NCBI RefSeq assembly: GCF_001581925.1
Contig: NZ_LQZA01000001.1
Coordinates: 496,001-560,000 of the forward strand
DNA: 64,000 nt
Direction of reading: 5' to 3'
Source: Ferrovum sp. PN-J185
GTDB taxonomy: Bacteria > Pseudomonadota > Gammaproteobacteria > Burkholderiales > Ferrovaceae
The notes below the pieces were generated by a model. That model was not told the origin of the DNA. It ran no database searches and saw only the letters and a list, made by a program, of their open reading frames with translations. Below, piece after piece: positions 19,031 to 28,516 of this stretch. Every line of letters begins with the position of its first letter. Position 1 is the first letter of the stretch. The position numbers were made by a program, and so were the translations under genes.

Positions 19031-19088
19031 CAGGAAATGGCATTTTCCTATCTAACCGCCTTATTCAATAAAGGATGATAATGCCTAC
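19031..19088 (+). promoter_or_regulatory. Fluoride riboswitch (crcB motif)
   Basis: The aptamer has all hallmarks of the crcB motif. A 6-bp stem AGGAAA/TTTCCT (19032-19037, 19044-19049) closes loop TGGCAT; the loop GGCAT pairs with ATGCC at 19081-19085 as the pseudoknot. AACCGCC precedes a second stem-loop (CCTT/AAGG), and GATGATAATGCCTAC closes the motif. Its 3' CCTACA also pairs with TGTAGG in a downstream hairpin (19084-19115), giving a switchable expression platform. It sits about 90 bases upstream of crcB, the classic target. Confidence 0.88.
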
Positions 19089-19115
19089 AGTTTTTCCGTT
19101 AGGGGAAAGTGTAGG
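19084..19115 (+). promoter_or_regulatory. Expression-platform hairpin of the fluoride riboswitch
   Basis: CCTACA (19084-19089) pairs with TGTAGG (19110-19115), and TTTCC with GGAAA inside it. This stem uses the same bases as the 3' side of the aptamer pseudoknot, so the two folds exclude each other. No run of T follows, so control is probably not by a classical intrinsic terminator. Confidence 0.65.
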
Positions 19116-19178
19116 GATGTTCGTCTATCACTTTGCTTCTATCTGAATGAATATAATTTGATCTGTTTTGGAGAGTAT

Positions 19179-19571
19179 ATGGGAGTATGGGCTGTAATTT
19201 CTGTGGGTGTGGGTGCAGCATTTGGTGCTTGGCTTCGTTGGTGGTTAAGTATGGTACTTAATCCGCTATTCCCTACCTTACCTCTAGGTACGTTAGCGGC
19301 TAATTTAATAGGCGGTTATTTGGTTGGGGTAGCAGTGGCTTTTTTTACTGAGCGCGCTGGTTTTCCTCCTGAAGCAAAGTTATTTATTATCACAGGGTTT
19401 ATGGGTGGGTTAACGACTTTTTCTACCTTTTCTGCAGAAGCCGTAGCCCTATTGATGCGTGCAGAATACCTGTGGGCGAGCTTACATGTTCTCATTCACC
19501 TAGCAGGGTCGCTAGTGATGACAGGATTAGGTATTGCGACGGTACGTTTTCTATCCATTGGGCGTGGTTGA
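19179..19571 (+). CDS. crcB: Fluoride ion channel CrcB (Fluc)
   Basis: A 130-residue, four-helix membrane protein that exports fluoride as a dual-topology dimer. GAAFGAWLRWWLS (near residue 12), PLGTLAANLIGGYLVG (near 35) and GFMGGLTTFSTFS (near 78) are the family motifs, the last containing the Phe-box and the central sodium-site region. ATG 19179 is chosen because GGAGAG precedes it; a TTG at 19158 lacks a site. A fluoride riboswitch precedes it. Fluoride export matters most in acid, where HF enters cells. Confidence 0.92.
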   Translation: MGVWAVISVGVGAAFGAWLRWWLSMVLNPLFPTLPLGTLAANLIGGYLVGVAVAFFTERAGFPPEAKLFIITGFMGGLTTFSTFSAEAVALLMRAEYLWASLHVLIHLAGSLVMTGLGIATVRFLSIGRG

Positions 19572-19667
19572 TTGGACGTGCGGCAAACCTCGCTCTTCAG
19601 AGTGGAGAAAGATTGGGCTGACCGGAGGAGTGTCAGTAATATTGGGGGAAGCCCAAGTTACTAAGGG

Positions 19668-20220
19668 TGATCAATGGCGGAGGCGTGCCATGGTTTCAGC
19701 GTTGACCTTGTTTGAACTTGATGAAATGATGGCCGCCTATGCGAGCTATGAAAAGCTTGCAGAAATTATTCGCCATCGCTTCAGCGAGCCCAAAGCAACG
19801 TTACGTGAGTTATTTTCAAGGATTGTTTTTAATATTCTGTGTGGTAACACAGATGATCATGCACGTAATCACTCAGCATTCTGGGACGGTTATCAGTTAT
19901 CCTTAACACCTGCATATGACATTTGCCCTCAATCACGATCGGGGCAACAGGCATCTCAAGTTATGCTCATTCATGGTGGAGATCGCAGTAGTCATTTAGC
20001 TACATGCATTATTGCTGCTCCTTCCTTTTTGCTCGCAAGACAAGAGGCGATTGCTATCATCAACCATCAGGTAAATGTGATAGAACATGAATGGCAAGCC
20101 ATTTGTGATGAGGCGAGATTGAGTGAAGTCGACCGGACGTTATTTTGGCAGCGGCAGTTTTTAAATCCATTTGCATTCCTCCATGCGCCAGAGGGCGTTC
20201 GTATTCCCGTGAAGGATTAA
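19668..20220 (+). pseudogene. HipA-like toxin kinase, C-terminal fragment
   Basis: The readable part (RRRAMVSALTLFELDEMMA onward) matches the C-lobe of HipA Ser/Thr kinases: catalytic loop GNTDDHARNH (about residues 60-69 from 19668) and the metal-binding segment TPAYDICPQ. A whole HipA is about 420-440 residues; here only about 185 remain, the N-lobe with the ATP-binding loop is missing, and no hipB antitoxin is adjacent. The frame stays open upstream into crcB, but that part is not HipA-like. It is most likely a decayed relic of a toxin-antitoxin system. Confidence 0.75.
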
Positions 20221-20302
20221 AGCAGGTGATTCATAGAATTTGTTTATACGTCTGGGCTTGATAAAGGAGCTAATTTAATTCAATTATTTTTGATGAGAAA
20301 AG

Positions 20303-20329
20303 AGCGTAGCACCAACTTGGTACTACGCT
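20303..20329 (-). terminator. Terminator after the yceI-like gene
   Basis: AGCGTAG (20303-20309) and CTACGCT (20323-20329) form a 7-bp stem extended by ACCAA/TTGGT. On the minus strand it is followed by CTTTTC. It lies just downstream of the YceI gene stop. Confidence 0.6.
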
Positions 20330-20338
20330 TTACGTGGA

Positions 20339-20905
20339 TTATTTCTTGCTGGCTTCTACAGCGATGGATACAGTGACTTCATCGCCAACGTAAGGGGCGT
20401 ATTTACCCATATTAAAATCAGTACGTTTTAAGGTAGTTGTAGCATCAGCACCGCAAGCTTCTTTCTTAGTCATAGGATGAGGCATGCATTTGAAAGAAGT
20501 AATTTTTAAGGTAACAGGTTTGGTAATCCCTTTTAAAGTTAAATTTCCTTCTACAGCACTTGGTTTATCGCCATCAAATACAAATTTAGTCGATTTGAAT
20601 GTGGCTGTTGGGAATTTTTCTGTATCAAGAAAATCAGCGTCTTGAATATGGTTGTTGAAGATTTTTGAACCAGTGCTCACAGAACGGGTATCAACGGTAA
20701 TATCAGCGTCACCAGTTTTTTCTGCAGCATTAAAATTAATTGAGCCAGATACCGTATCAAAACGGCTTAATTGGGTGGTGTAACCAAAATGGCTGTAAGA
20801 AAAGCGTACAAAAGTATGGTTAGGATCTGTTGTGTAGGTATTGTCTGCTGCTAATGCTGAGGTGCTCGCCAACGCTAACAAGGCACTAATATATAAAGCT
20901 TTCAT
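20339..20905 (-). CDS. YceI-family periplasmic lipid-binding protein
   Basis: A 188-residue lipocalin-like protein. The start is ATG 20905, with CAGGAG upstream and a signal peptide MKALYISALLALASTSALA; a longer frame to 20965 has no signal peptide at its start. YTTDPNHTFVRFSYSHFG at the mature N-terminus and GNLTLKGITKPVTLKI near residue 120 are diagnostic of YceI, which binds polyisoprenoids. It stands alone, with a 19-base operator-like site upstream shared with the flavodoxin-family gene at the window start. Confidence 0.9.
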   Translation of the reverse strand: MKALYISALLALASTSALAADNTYTTDPNHTFVRFSYSHFGYTTQLSRFDTVSGSINFNAAEKTGDADITVDTRSVSTGSKIFNNHIQDADFLDTEKFPTATFKSTKFVFDGDKPSAVEGNLTLKGITKPVTLKITSFKCMPHPMTKKEACGADATTTLKRTDFNMGKYAPYVGDEVTVSIAVEASKK

Positions 20906-20947
20906 TACTGTCTCCTGATTAAAGTAGGGTATACAAATACATATAAA

Positions 20948-20966
20948 TAGTACGTATGCGTACAAA
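20948..20966. promoter_or_regulatory. Operator-like palindrome upstream of yceI-like gene
   Basis: TAGTACGTATGCGTACAAA matches the site at 112-130 in 18 of 19 bases, with a near-perfect 14-base palindrome core (20950-20963). It lies 43 bases from the YceI ATG, almost the same distance as in the other copy. Shared repression is inferred. Confidence 0.6.
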
Positions 20967-21104
20967 TATACAAGGCTTTATTAAAAATTGCAACCAAATA
21001 TAAGAATTTTAAAAATTTCGATATTAAAGTTTTTAGTAGTAAAATTAGTTTGAGTATAAACATTAACTAATAGTTAATTAATATGATAAAGATTAGCGGG
21101 GATT

Positions 21105-21818
21105 ATGGTAAAACCGATTGAATTAAAATCCGTTTGTGGCTGCTGCACCATTCGTGAGCGCTGTCTTCCTGCAGGCTTGAGCGATGAAGAAGTACTGGTT
21201 ATTGATCAGTATATGGAGCACCGTCTACCCGTTAAAAAAGGAGAATTGCTATACTCTCAGGGAGATCCTCTTGAGGCCTTATTTGCTATAAGTACAGGAT
21301 CATTCAAGACACTCATCCTTCACGAGGATGGCCGTAGTCAAATTACCGGTTTTCAGTTATCCGGTGAGATTATGGGGCTAGATGCTATTAGTAATGAACG
21401 TCACACATGTGATGCCATTGCACTAGAAGACAGTACAGTATGTAAAATTCCTTTTGACTCCTTTGAAGAACTAGAATCTGAAATGAGTCGTTTACAACAC
21501 AATTTTAATAAAACTCTATCCTCTGAAATAGTCAAAGACCACAATCTAATGCTGTTACTGGGTAGTATGCGTGCTGAAGAAAAAATGGCTGCTTTCTTGA
21601 TTAACTTATCCCAACGTTTTCATGCCCGACAGCAGTCCGCGTCAGAATTGGTGTTACGCATGACACGAGAAGATATGGGTAATTATTTAGGGTTGAAGCT
21701 GGAAACAGTGAGTCGAATCCTATCACGTTTTGCTGAAGAGGGACTCATCACAGTACAGGGACGGCATATTACCCTGATCGATGAAAAAAAATTACATTCA
21801 GTCACCATCTCTGCCTGA
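21105..21818 (+). CDS. fnr: FNR/ANR-type oxygen-sensing transcription regulator
   Basis: A 237-residue CRP/FNR regulator. The N-terminal cysteine cluster VCGCCTIRERC (C11, C13, C14, C20) and a further cysteine near residue 102 (RHTCDAIAL) can hold an oxygen-labile [4Fe-4S] cluster. The effector-fold beta roll covers residues 30-130. The C-terminal helix-turn-helix MTREDMGNYLGLKLETVSRILSRF has the E..SR recognition residues that read TTGAT half-sites. Two such sites lie at 21834 and 24895. It activates genes under low oxygen. Confidence 0.92.
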   Translation: MVKPIELKSVCGCCTIRERCLPAGLSDEEVLVIDQYMEHRLPVKKGELLYSQGDPLEALFAISTGSFKTLILHEDGRSQITGFQLSGEIMGLDAISNERHTCDAIALEDSTVCKIPFDSFEELESEMSRLQHNFNKTLSSEIVKDHNLMLLLGSMRAEEKMAAFLINLSQRFHARQQSASELVLRMTREDMGNYLGLKLETVSRILSRFAEEGLITVQGRHITLIDEKKLHSVTISA

Positions 21819-21833
21819 TCATCTAACGTAACT

Positions 21834-21875
21834 TTGATCTAAATCAATATTTCACCTTGTAATAATCCTTACTAT
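21834..21875 (+). promoter_or_regulatory. Class II FNR promoter before the 31-residue peptide gene
   Basis: TTGATCTAAATCAA at 21834-21847 is a perfect FNR box, centred at 21840.5. A -10 element TACTAT lies at 21870-21875, which predicts a start near 21882, exactly 41.5 bases from the box centre. That spacing is the class II activation geometry of FNR. Confidence 0.85.
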
Positions 21876-21923
21876 GGTTCTCATGGTGCTCGCGGTGAGC
21901 ATTATTGATTAAGGAGAACCATT

Positions 21924-22019
21924 ATGGATTTTTTTACAGATAACCTTATTGCAGTGGCTGCTACGTTTATTTTAATCGCTGATGTGGTGATGACTTATTC
22001 GCACATGTTAGCTCATTAA
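21924..22019 (+). CDS. Single-helix membrane peptide (31 residues), FNR-controlled
   Basis: I do not recognise this peptide. It has a strong ribosome site (AAGGAGAA) nine bases before ATG 21924 and a perfect FNR promoter. The product has an acidic start (MDFFTDN), one hydrophobic helix (residues 8-25, with an internal Asp) and a short tail ending HMLAH. Size and topology recall small subunits of terminal oxidases such as CydX or CcoQ-like peptides, but no oxidase genes are here. A small accessory subunit needed at low oxygen is a guess. Confidence 0.65.
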   Translation: MDFFTDNLIAVAATFILIADVVMTYSHMLAH

Positions 22020-22106
22020 ATTGCTTAAAAATAATAACAATATAAAAAAATACTAGAAACAATAGGGCATTGCACAACATAGTTAACGCTATGAGGGAGA
22101 GGGGAT

Positions 22107-22732
22107 ATGAAACATATAGTCAAAAAGACTGTTTTGGCGTCGGTCATCACAGCCATGGGGATGAGTACAGCTTTTGCGGATCAACAAGGTACCACTCCAT
22201 GGCTTGTGCGTGTACGGTTACTCGACATCGCTACACAAAATCAAATGACAGTGGCCTAGCAGGTGGTGCACCAACGGATTCGATGCAAGTGGGGGGGCGT
22301 TTACAGCCTGATGTGGATGTGACTTATTTTTTTAATCCCCATTGGGCCGCTGAATTGGTCTTATCTTACCCAGTCAGTCATAGTGTCTCTCTAAGCGGTG
22401 GCAATATAGGAAGCTTTCAAGAGTTGCCTCCCACATTAAACGCTCAGTATCACTTTGATTCCATAGGTAAGTTCACTCCCTATGTGGGTGCAGGGGTGAC
22501 TTATATGAGAACCTTTAACACCAATTTAGTGAGCGGTCTTGGGCTAACACAAAATAATTTTGGTCCTGATGCTGAAGTGGGTGTGGATTATGCATTAGAT
22601 AAACATTGGTCATTGAATGCCGATATTAAGCAAGTATTTATTAATGTTGGCGTTACCAATGGTGCTGGTGGTACATTCAATTTACACCCTGACCCGACGC
22701 TCTTTGGCGTAGGTGTAGGCTACCACTTTTAG
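22107..22732 (+). pseudogene. ompW: OmpW-family outer-membrane protein, frameshifted
   Basis: The gene starts at ATG 22107 after GAGGGAGAGG, with signal peptide MKHIVKKTVLASVITAMG..AFA and the OmpW opening WLVRVRLL. That frame ends at TAG 22257. The rest of the eight-stranded barrel (GLAGGAPTDSMQVGGR through VGVGYHF at 22732) is in another frame. Adding one A to the AAAA run at 22237-22240 restores one continuous OmpW of normal length. It is either a real frameshift mutation or a homopolymer sequencing error. OmpW is often FNR-regulated, and the gene lies downstream of the FNR promoter at 21834. Confidence 0.82.
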
Positions 22733-24117
22733 TTGCCTGGACGAACCACATGCACACTGCAGGGAGCTTCCTCTACAAGACGTGTGACTGTTGATCTATT
22801 CACCCGTAGAAAGCTCCCGCTACTTTCTTGGTTAGCTAGAACAATAATCACGTCTACGTAATTGTTTTTTGCAAAATCAATAGTCTTTTGAGCAATATCT
22901 GTTGTTTCAATAACATGGGCACTACATCTTTCTTTAGGAATATGTAATTGTCTTAACCAATGCTCAAGTAAAATACGATGTTTATGATGGCGTTCAGCAG
23001 CCCCACTTTCTTGTGCTCCCTCGAGAGGGACTTCAATGATATTTAAAGCGGATAAATGACTATCAGGATGGCGCTCCATAGCACGTAATACGGCATATCT
23101 TAAGGCTTTAATACGTTCTGGATGATGGTCCTCTAAATCAATTAATACAGCAATTAATGGTACGTTAGAGACCTGTTCACTGGGTGAGTACTGTGGTACA
23201 GGACTTACTTCAATGGCAGGTCTAAATCCTTTTATTAATCTAGCCCACATTGAATCAGGACGACTACGTCTTCCTCGTTCAGTAATCATAATTGACTCAG
23301 GATCAGCAAAAGCTCGAGCCAGTAGGGCGGTAGAGGCAAAACGTTTTTCTGCTAAGGGTTCAAGACAGGTAAATATAATTTCTTGCAGCCATTCGGGCAG
23401 ATCAGGACGTAAATGACGAATGGGAGTTGGTCGTAACCAGTGACGTTGACGTAGTTCTTTTAAAGTGACAGGTATGCCAAAGGGTAATTCTCCCGTAGCT
23501 AATTGATAGAGCGTTACCCCGATAGCAAATTGGTCGCTTCTTGGGTCAAGACGAATATGTTCAATTTGTTCTGGTGCGATATAAGGGGTTGAACCGATTG
23601 CTTGACGTGGGTTATCTGCAAATAAATCGGGTAACAAGCTATGGTGAGCAAAACCAAAGTCAATAAAGACAACCTCATTGTTTTCTTTGATGATGAGGTT
23701 GTCAGGTTTAATATCTAGATGAATTGTGTCTTGGCGATGTAGGCTATGAGCAGCATTGGCTATGGCTATGCCCAATAGCTGTAGTTTTTCTAAAGAAAGA
23801 CCTAAGGGTTTAACCCAATTAATCAGTGGTTCACCGATTACCTTCTCCATCACCACGTAGGGCTGAATGGCTAACGGATTGGCAGCAATAAAACGAGGTA
23901 CATGAGATCCTTTGAGAACAGGCAGAATAGAGCATTCCATTTCAAAACTGACTAAACCAAACACCGGTTGGCTTGGCCCTAGTTTGGGGATTTTCATGAT
24001 AAGTGGTGTATTAATCTCTTTTGTTTCCACCTCATAAAGATAGGCACCACCTGCTGAGTACAGTAATTCTTTGATAATAAAGCGATCAACGTGGGTGCCT
24101 CTTTCTAATACATCCAT
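22729..24117 (-). CDS. Ser/Thr protein kinase fused to a universal stress protein domain
   Basis: A 462-residue fusion. The N-terminal kinase domain (about 10-275) has the ATP lysine in LIMKIPK, catalytic loop HLDIKPDNLI and metal motif IDFGFAHH, then APEQ and RSDQFAIGVTLYQL, all typical of an active Hanks-type kinase. A linker leads to a USP/UspA domain (about 320-462), ending APCSVHVVRPG. No membrane helix is present. It is encoded two bases downstream of a metallophosphoesterase gene, so the pair may set and remove phosphate. Its stop overlaps the end of ompW by four bases. Confidence 0.87.
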   Translation of the reverse strand: MDVLERGTHVDRFIIKELLYSAGGAYLYEVETKEINTPLIMKIPKLGPSQPVFGLVSFEMECSILPVLKGSHVPRFIAANPLAIQPYVVMEKVIGEPLINWVKPLGLSLEKLQLLGIAIANAAHSLHRQDTIHLDIKPDNLIIKENNEVVFIDFGFAHHSLLPDLFADNPRQAIGSTPYIAPEQIEHIRLDPRSDQFAIGVTLYQLATGELPFGIPVTLKELRQRHWLRPTPIRHLRPDLPEWLQEIIFTCLEPLAEKRFASTALLARAFADPESIMITERGRRSRPDSMWARLIKGFRPAIEVSPVPQYSPSEQVSNVPLIAVLIDLEDHHPERIKALRYAVLRAMERHPDSHLSALNIIEVPLEGAQESGAAERHHKHRILLEHWLRQLHIPKERCSAHVIETTDIAQKTIDFAKNNYVDVIIVLANQESSGSFLRVNRSTVTRLVEEAPCSVHVVRPGN

Positions 24118-24119
24118 AG

Positions 24120-24863
24120 TTATTGGCCCTTTGAGAGGCGCTCAGCAAGAGTAGGGGGAAGACCACGATGGTAAATTTTATAAATGGTGCGATCAATATC
24201 ATAGGGCACTCGATGGAAAATAAGAGTGTTATGTTGATTATCAAATAGTGCGTATTGAGAGGCGCTATTACCATCTCTGGGTTGACCAAGAGAGCCAATG
24301 GTCGCTGCCCAGCGCCGTCTCGTGGATAAAGGAATCACCTGGCCTGGGGTAGGGATAAAGGACTGTATGTTTTTTTCACCATCTTCAAAATACAGCATTT
24401 GATGATGTACATGACCTGCTACTACAATCGGTTGTTCGGCTTCTTTGAAACTGTGTTTAATTTCTTCATCATTATTTAAATAATGCCAGCCTTCAGGTTC
24501 ATGAGCGGATGCATGAGTTAACAGTAAGGGTGGTAACTCATAGGTAAAGGGAAGAGAGGAAATAAATTCAAAATGATAATTTTGTAAACGAGGGATAGTC
24601 CATAAAATGGCATCTCTAGCATGATTACTCATAAGTTGGGGACCAGTTAAACACGCTTCATCATGGTTTCCTAGTAAAACAATATGTCCCTCATCACGGT
24701 ATTTAATCAATCGATCAAGGATACGCTCTGGATCAGGACCATAACCTACATGGTCACCTAGGAAAGCAAACAGTTCTGCCTTTTCTTGAAGTGCATGCTC
24801 TTCACAGGCACTAAAAGCTTCCAAGTTGGCATGGATATCAGAAAATAAAGCAATTCGTGTCAT
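24120..24863 (-). CDS. Calcineurin-like metallophosphoesterase
   Basis: A 247-residue two-metal phosphoesterase. All five blocks are present: SDIHAN (residues 8-13), LGDHVGYGPDP (35-45), LLGNHDEA (63-70), a histidine in LTHASAHE (near 115), and GHVHHQM (near 147). A C-terminal TIGSLGQPRDG, as in the YfcE/ApaH-like branch, also occurs. It could be a protein phosphatase partner of the kinase-USP protein two bases downstream; the substrate is not known. Its promoter region faces hemN. Confidence 0.85.
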   Translation of the reverse strand: MTRIALFSDIHANLEAFSACEEHALQEKAELFAFLGDHVGYGPDPERILDRLIKYRDEGHIVLLGNHDEACLTGPQLMSNHARDAILWTIPRLQNYHFEFISSLPFTYELPPLLLTHASAHEPEGWHYLNNDEEIKHSFKEAEQPIVVAGHVHHQMLYFEDGEKNIQSFIPTPGQVIPLSTRRRWAATIGSLGQPRDGNSASQYALFDNQHNTLIFHRVPYDIDRTIYKIYHRGLPPTLAERLSKGQ

Positions 24864-24894
24864 AGTGGTTAATTGTAACCTGTCCTTAAAAAGT

Positions 24895-24935
24895 TTGACT
24901 TAAATCAACGTTTTTTTTAGTCATTAACTCATAAT
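24895..24935 (+). promoter_or_regulatory. Class II FNR promoter of hemN
   Basis: TTGACTTAAATCAA at 24895-24908 is an FNR box with one mismatch, centred at 24901.5. A CATAAT -10 element at 24930-24935 predicts a start near 24943, again 41.5 bases away. Low-oxygen activation of hemN by FNR is well established in other proteobacteria. Confidence 0.82.
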
Positions 24936-24964
24936 GGTTCTAACAGTACATAGGATAGTGTGAC

Positions 24965-26341
24965 ATGATTGCATCAGAGTTAATACGTCGATTTGATATA
25001 CCGGGTCCTCGGTATACTTCTTATCCTACTGCGGACCGTTTTTATACTGATAGGCAAGGGCAGGCTATAGAGCGTGCTATTGAAGCACGTCGTGATAAGC
25101 CACGGGTATTGTCTCTATATATTCATATTCCATTTTGTGAGTCTATTTGTTATTACTGTGGTTGTAATAAAATTGTGACTAAAAATCATGGCGCAGCCAT
25201 GTCTTATTTACAAACTTTATTTAGTGAGATTGATCATATTGCTCGGTTACTCGATCACGGTCGGGTAGAAGATCTTCTGGTAGCTCAGTTACATTTAGGC
25301 GGGGGATCACCCACTTTTTTAACTGATGAGCAATTGGGTGAATTAATGTCTCATTTGAACTATCGGTTTCACTGGCGTGATAACTGTGAAAAATCGATTG
25401 AAGTGGATCCTCGTACTATTAATCAAGATCGGTTAGCTCATCTAAAACAACTAGGGTTCAATCGACTAAGTTTTGGTATACAAGATTTTGATCCTAATGT
25501 TCAATTGGCGATTCATCGTGTTCAGTCTTTTTCATCGGTTCAGTCCCTGATGAAAGAAGCCAGAGCACTTCAATTTGATTCTATTAATATGGATTTGATT
25601 TATGGTTTACCCAAACAAACGCCAGCTTCATTTTTACGTACTCTTCAGCAAGTAGTGTCTCTTCGTCCTGATCGTATTGCCTTGTATGGTTATGCGCATT
25701 TACCTGAACGCTTTAAACCACAACGACGCATTAATCAAGAGGATTTACCTAACGCACAACAAAAATGCGATATGTTAGATGAGGCGGTAAGCTTCTTTAT
25801 GGCGGAAGGATATGAGTACATAGGAATGGATCATTTTGCTCTTCCACATGATGAACTAGCGCGTGTTAAAAAAGAAGGACAATTACATAGAAATTTTCAG
25901 GGTTATCACACCCTTAAAGACTGTGACTTAATTGGTTTTGGCGTATCGGCAATTAGTGAAGTAGGGCAGTGCTATAGTCAAAACCTGAAAACTGTTGATA
26001 CGTATTCGCAGGCGTTGTCTCTTGGTCAATTACCTATTGAAAAAGCCCTTGAACTGAATGAAGACGATCAATTAAGACGTCAAGTGATTATGTCTCTTAT
26101 GTGCCAGGGGAGAGTTGATAAGTTAGCTGTTGAACAACAATTTAATATCCAATTCAATGATTATTTTACGGATGCGCTAGATCGTCTTGCAGAGTTTGAG
26201 GAGGCTAAATTATTGTCTGTCTCAGATACGCTAATTGAAGTGAATGAAGCCGGTTGGTTTGTGATTCGTGCTATTGCCATGACCTTTGATTATTATCTTT
26301 GGCATGAAACTGATCATCGGCGTTTTTCTAAAGTGTTGTAG
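24965..26341 (+). CDS. hemN: Oxygen-independent coproporphyrinogen III oxidase
   Basis: A 458-residue radical SAM enzyme of standard HemN length that decarboxylates coproporphyrinogen III to protoporphyrinogen IX without oxygen. The [4Fe-4S] motif is YIHIPFCESICYYCGCN (near residues 54-70), i.e. CxxxCxxC plus the additional HemN cysteine. RRFDIPGPRYTSYPTA at the N-terminus and GLPKQTPASF near 215 are family phrases. An FNR promoter precedes it and a terminator follows. Confidence 0.93.
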   Translation: MIASELIRRFDIPGPRYTSYPTADRFYTDRQGQAIERAIEARRDKPRVLSLYIHIPFCESICYYCGCNKIVTKNHGAAMSYLQTLFSEIDHIARLLDHGRVEDLLVAQLHLGGGSPTFLTDEQLGELMSHLNYRFHWRDNCEKSIEVDPRTINQDRLAHLKQLGFNRLSFGIQDFDPNVQLAIHRVQSFSSVQSLMKEARALQFDSINMDLIYGLPKQTPASFLRTLQQVVSLRPDRIALYGYAHLPERFKPQRRINQEDLPNAQQKCDMLDEAVSFFMAEGYEYIGMDHFALPHDELARVKKEGQLHRNFQGYHTLKDCDLIGFGVSAISEVGQCYSQNLKTVDTYSQALSLGQLPIEKALELNEDDQLRRQVIMSLMCQGRVDKLAVEQQFNIQFNDYFTDALDRLAEFEEAKLLSVSDTLIEVNEAGWFVIRAIAMTFDYYLWHETDHRRFSKVL

Positions 26342-26366
26342 TGGTCTCTTCGTGAAGCACCCCTTT

Positions 26367-26393
26367 CCGCCTGGTTAAAGCTAGGCGGTTTTT
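26367..26393 (+). terminator. Rho-independent terminator of hemN
   Basis: CCGCCT (26367-26372) pairs with AGGCGG (26383-26388), followed by a run of T. It ends the hemN transcript. Confidence 0.85.
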
Positions 26394-26500
26394 CTTTATA
26401 TCTGACAACGACTTGAAAATATTATTTATAGATGAATTCGAGCATTTTAGTTACGCTGCGCGCCTAACTACTAATTAATGTTATTATTACAGCAAGATAA

Positions 26501-28004
<1,504 letters not shown>

Positions 28005-28005
<1 letters not shown>

Positions 28006-28514
28006 TACTGTTGGGGTGGAAGGGTCATGGCCTTAACAGACTGTTCAAGATCAAGACGATATTGACTGAGTTGTTGGACCAGTTGTGGAGATTGTTGCGC
28101 CAGAATACTGACGGCGAATAAGGCTGCGTTTGTGGCACCGGCTTCGCCAATAGCAAAGGTTGCCACAGGAATCCCTTTTGGCATTTGTACAATGGAGAGG
28201 AGGGAGTCTTGACCTGCTAGGTATTTACTGGGGACTGGGACTCCTAGTACAGGAACCGTGGTTTTTGAGGCAAGCATTCCAGGTAAATGGGCTGCTCCAC
28301 CAGCACCAGCAATGATACATAAAAGGCCTCTCTCTCTTGCACTGTGTGCATAGTCAAACATCATGTCAGGTGTTCTATGGGCTGACACCACCTTGGTTTC
28401 AAAGGAAACATTGAATTGTTTGAGAACGATCGCAGCCTGTTCCATGACGGCCCAGTCTGAGTGACTACCCATTACAATACCCACTTGAACTGCTGGTTCG
28501 TTCTCTTGAGACAT
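28005..28514 (-). CDS. purE: N5-carboxyaminoimidazole ribonucleotide mutase
   Basis: A 169-residue PurE of normal size. VGIVMGSHSDW at the N-terminus, SAHRTPD (44-50) with the catalytic histidine, and AGAGGAAHLPGM (near 70) are the class I PurE signatures. It converts N5-CAIR to CAIR. It starts only two bases after the arnA-type dehydrogenase gene stops, so purine synthesis genes appear to share a transcript with the lipid A operon. Confidence 0.93.
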
Positions 28515-28516
28515 GA

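Noticed and set aside
19534-19668. Open frame joining crcB to the hipA fragment
   Set aside because: This part overlaps crcB and does not resemble HipA; it is probably open by chance.
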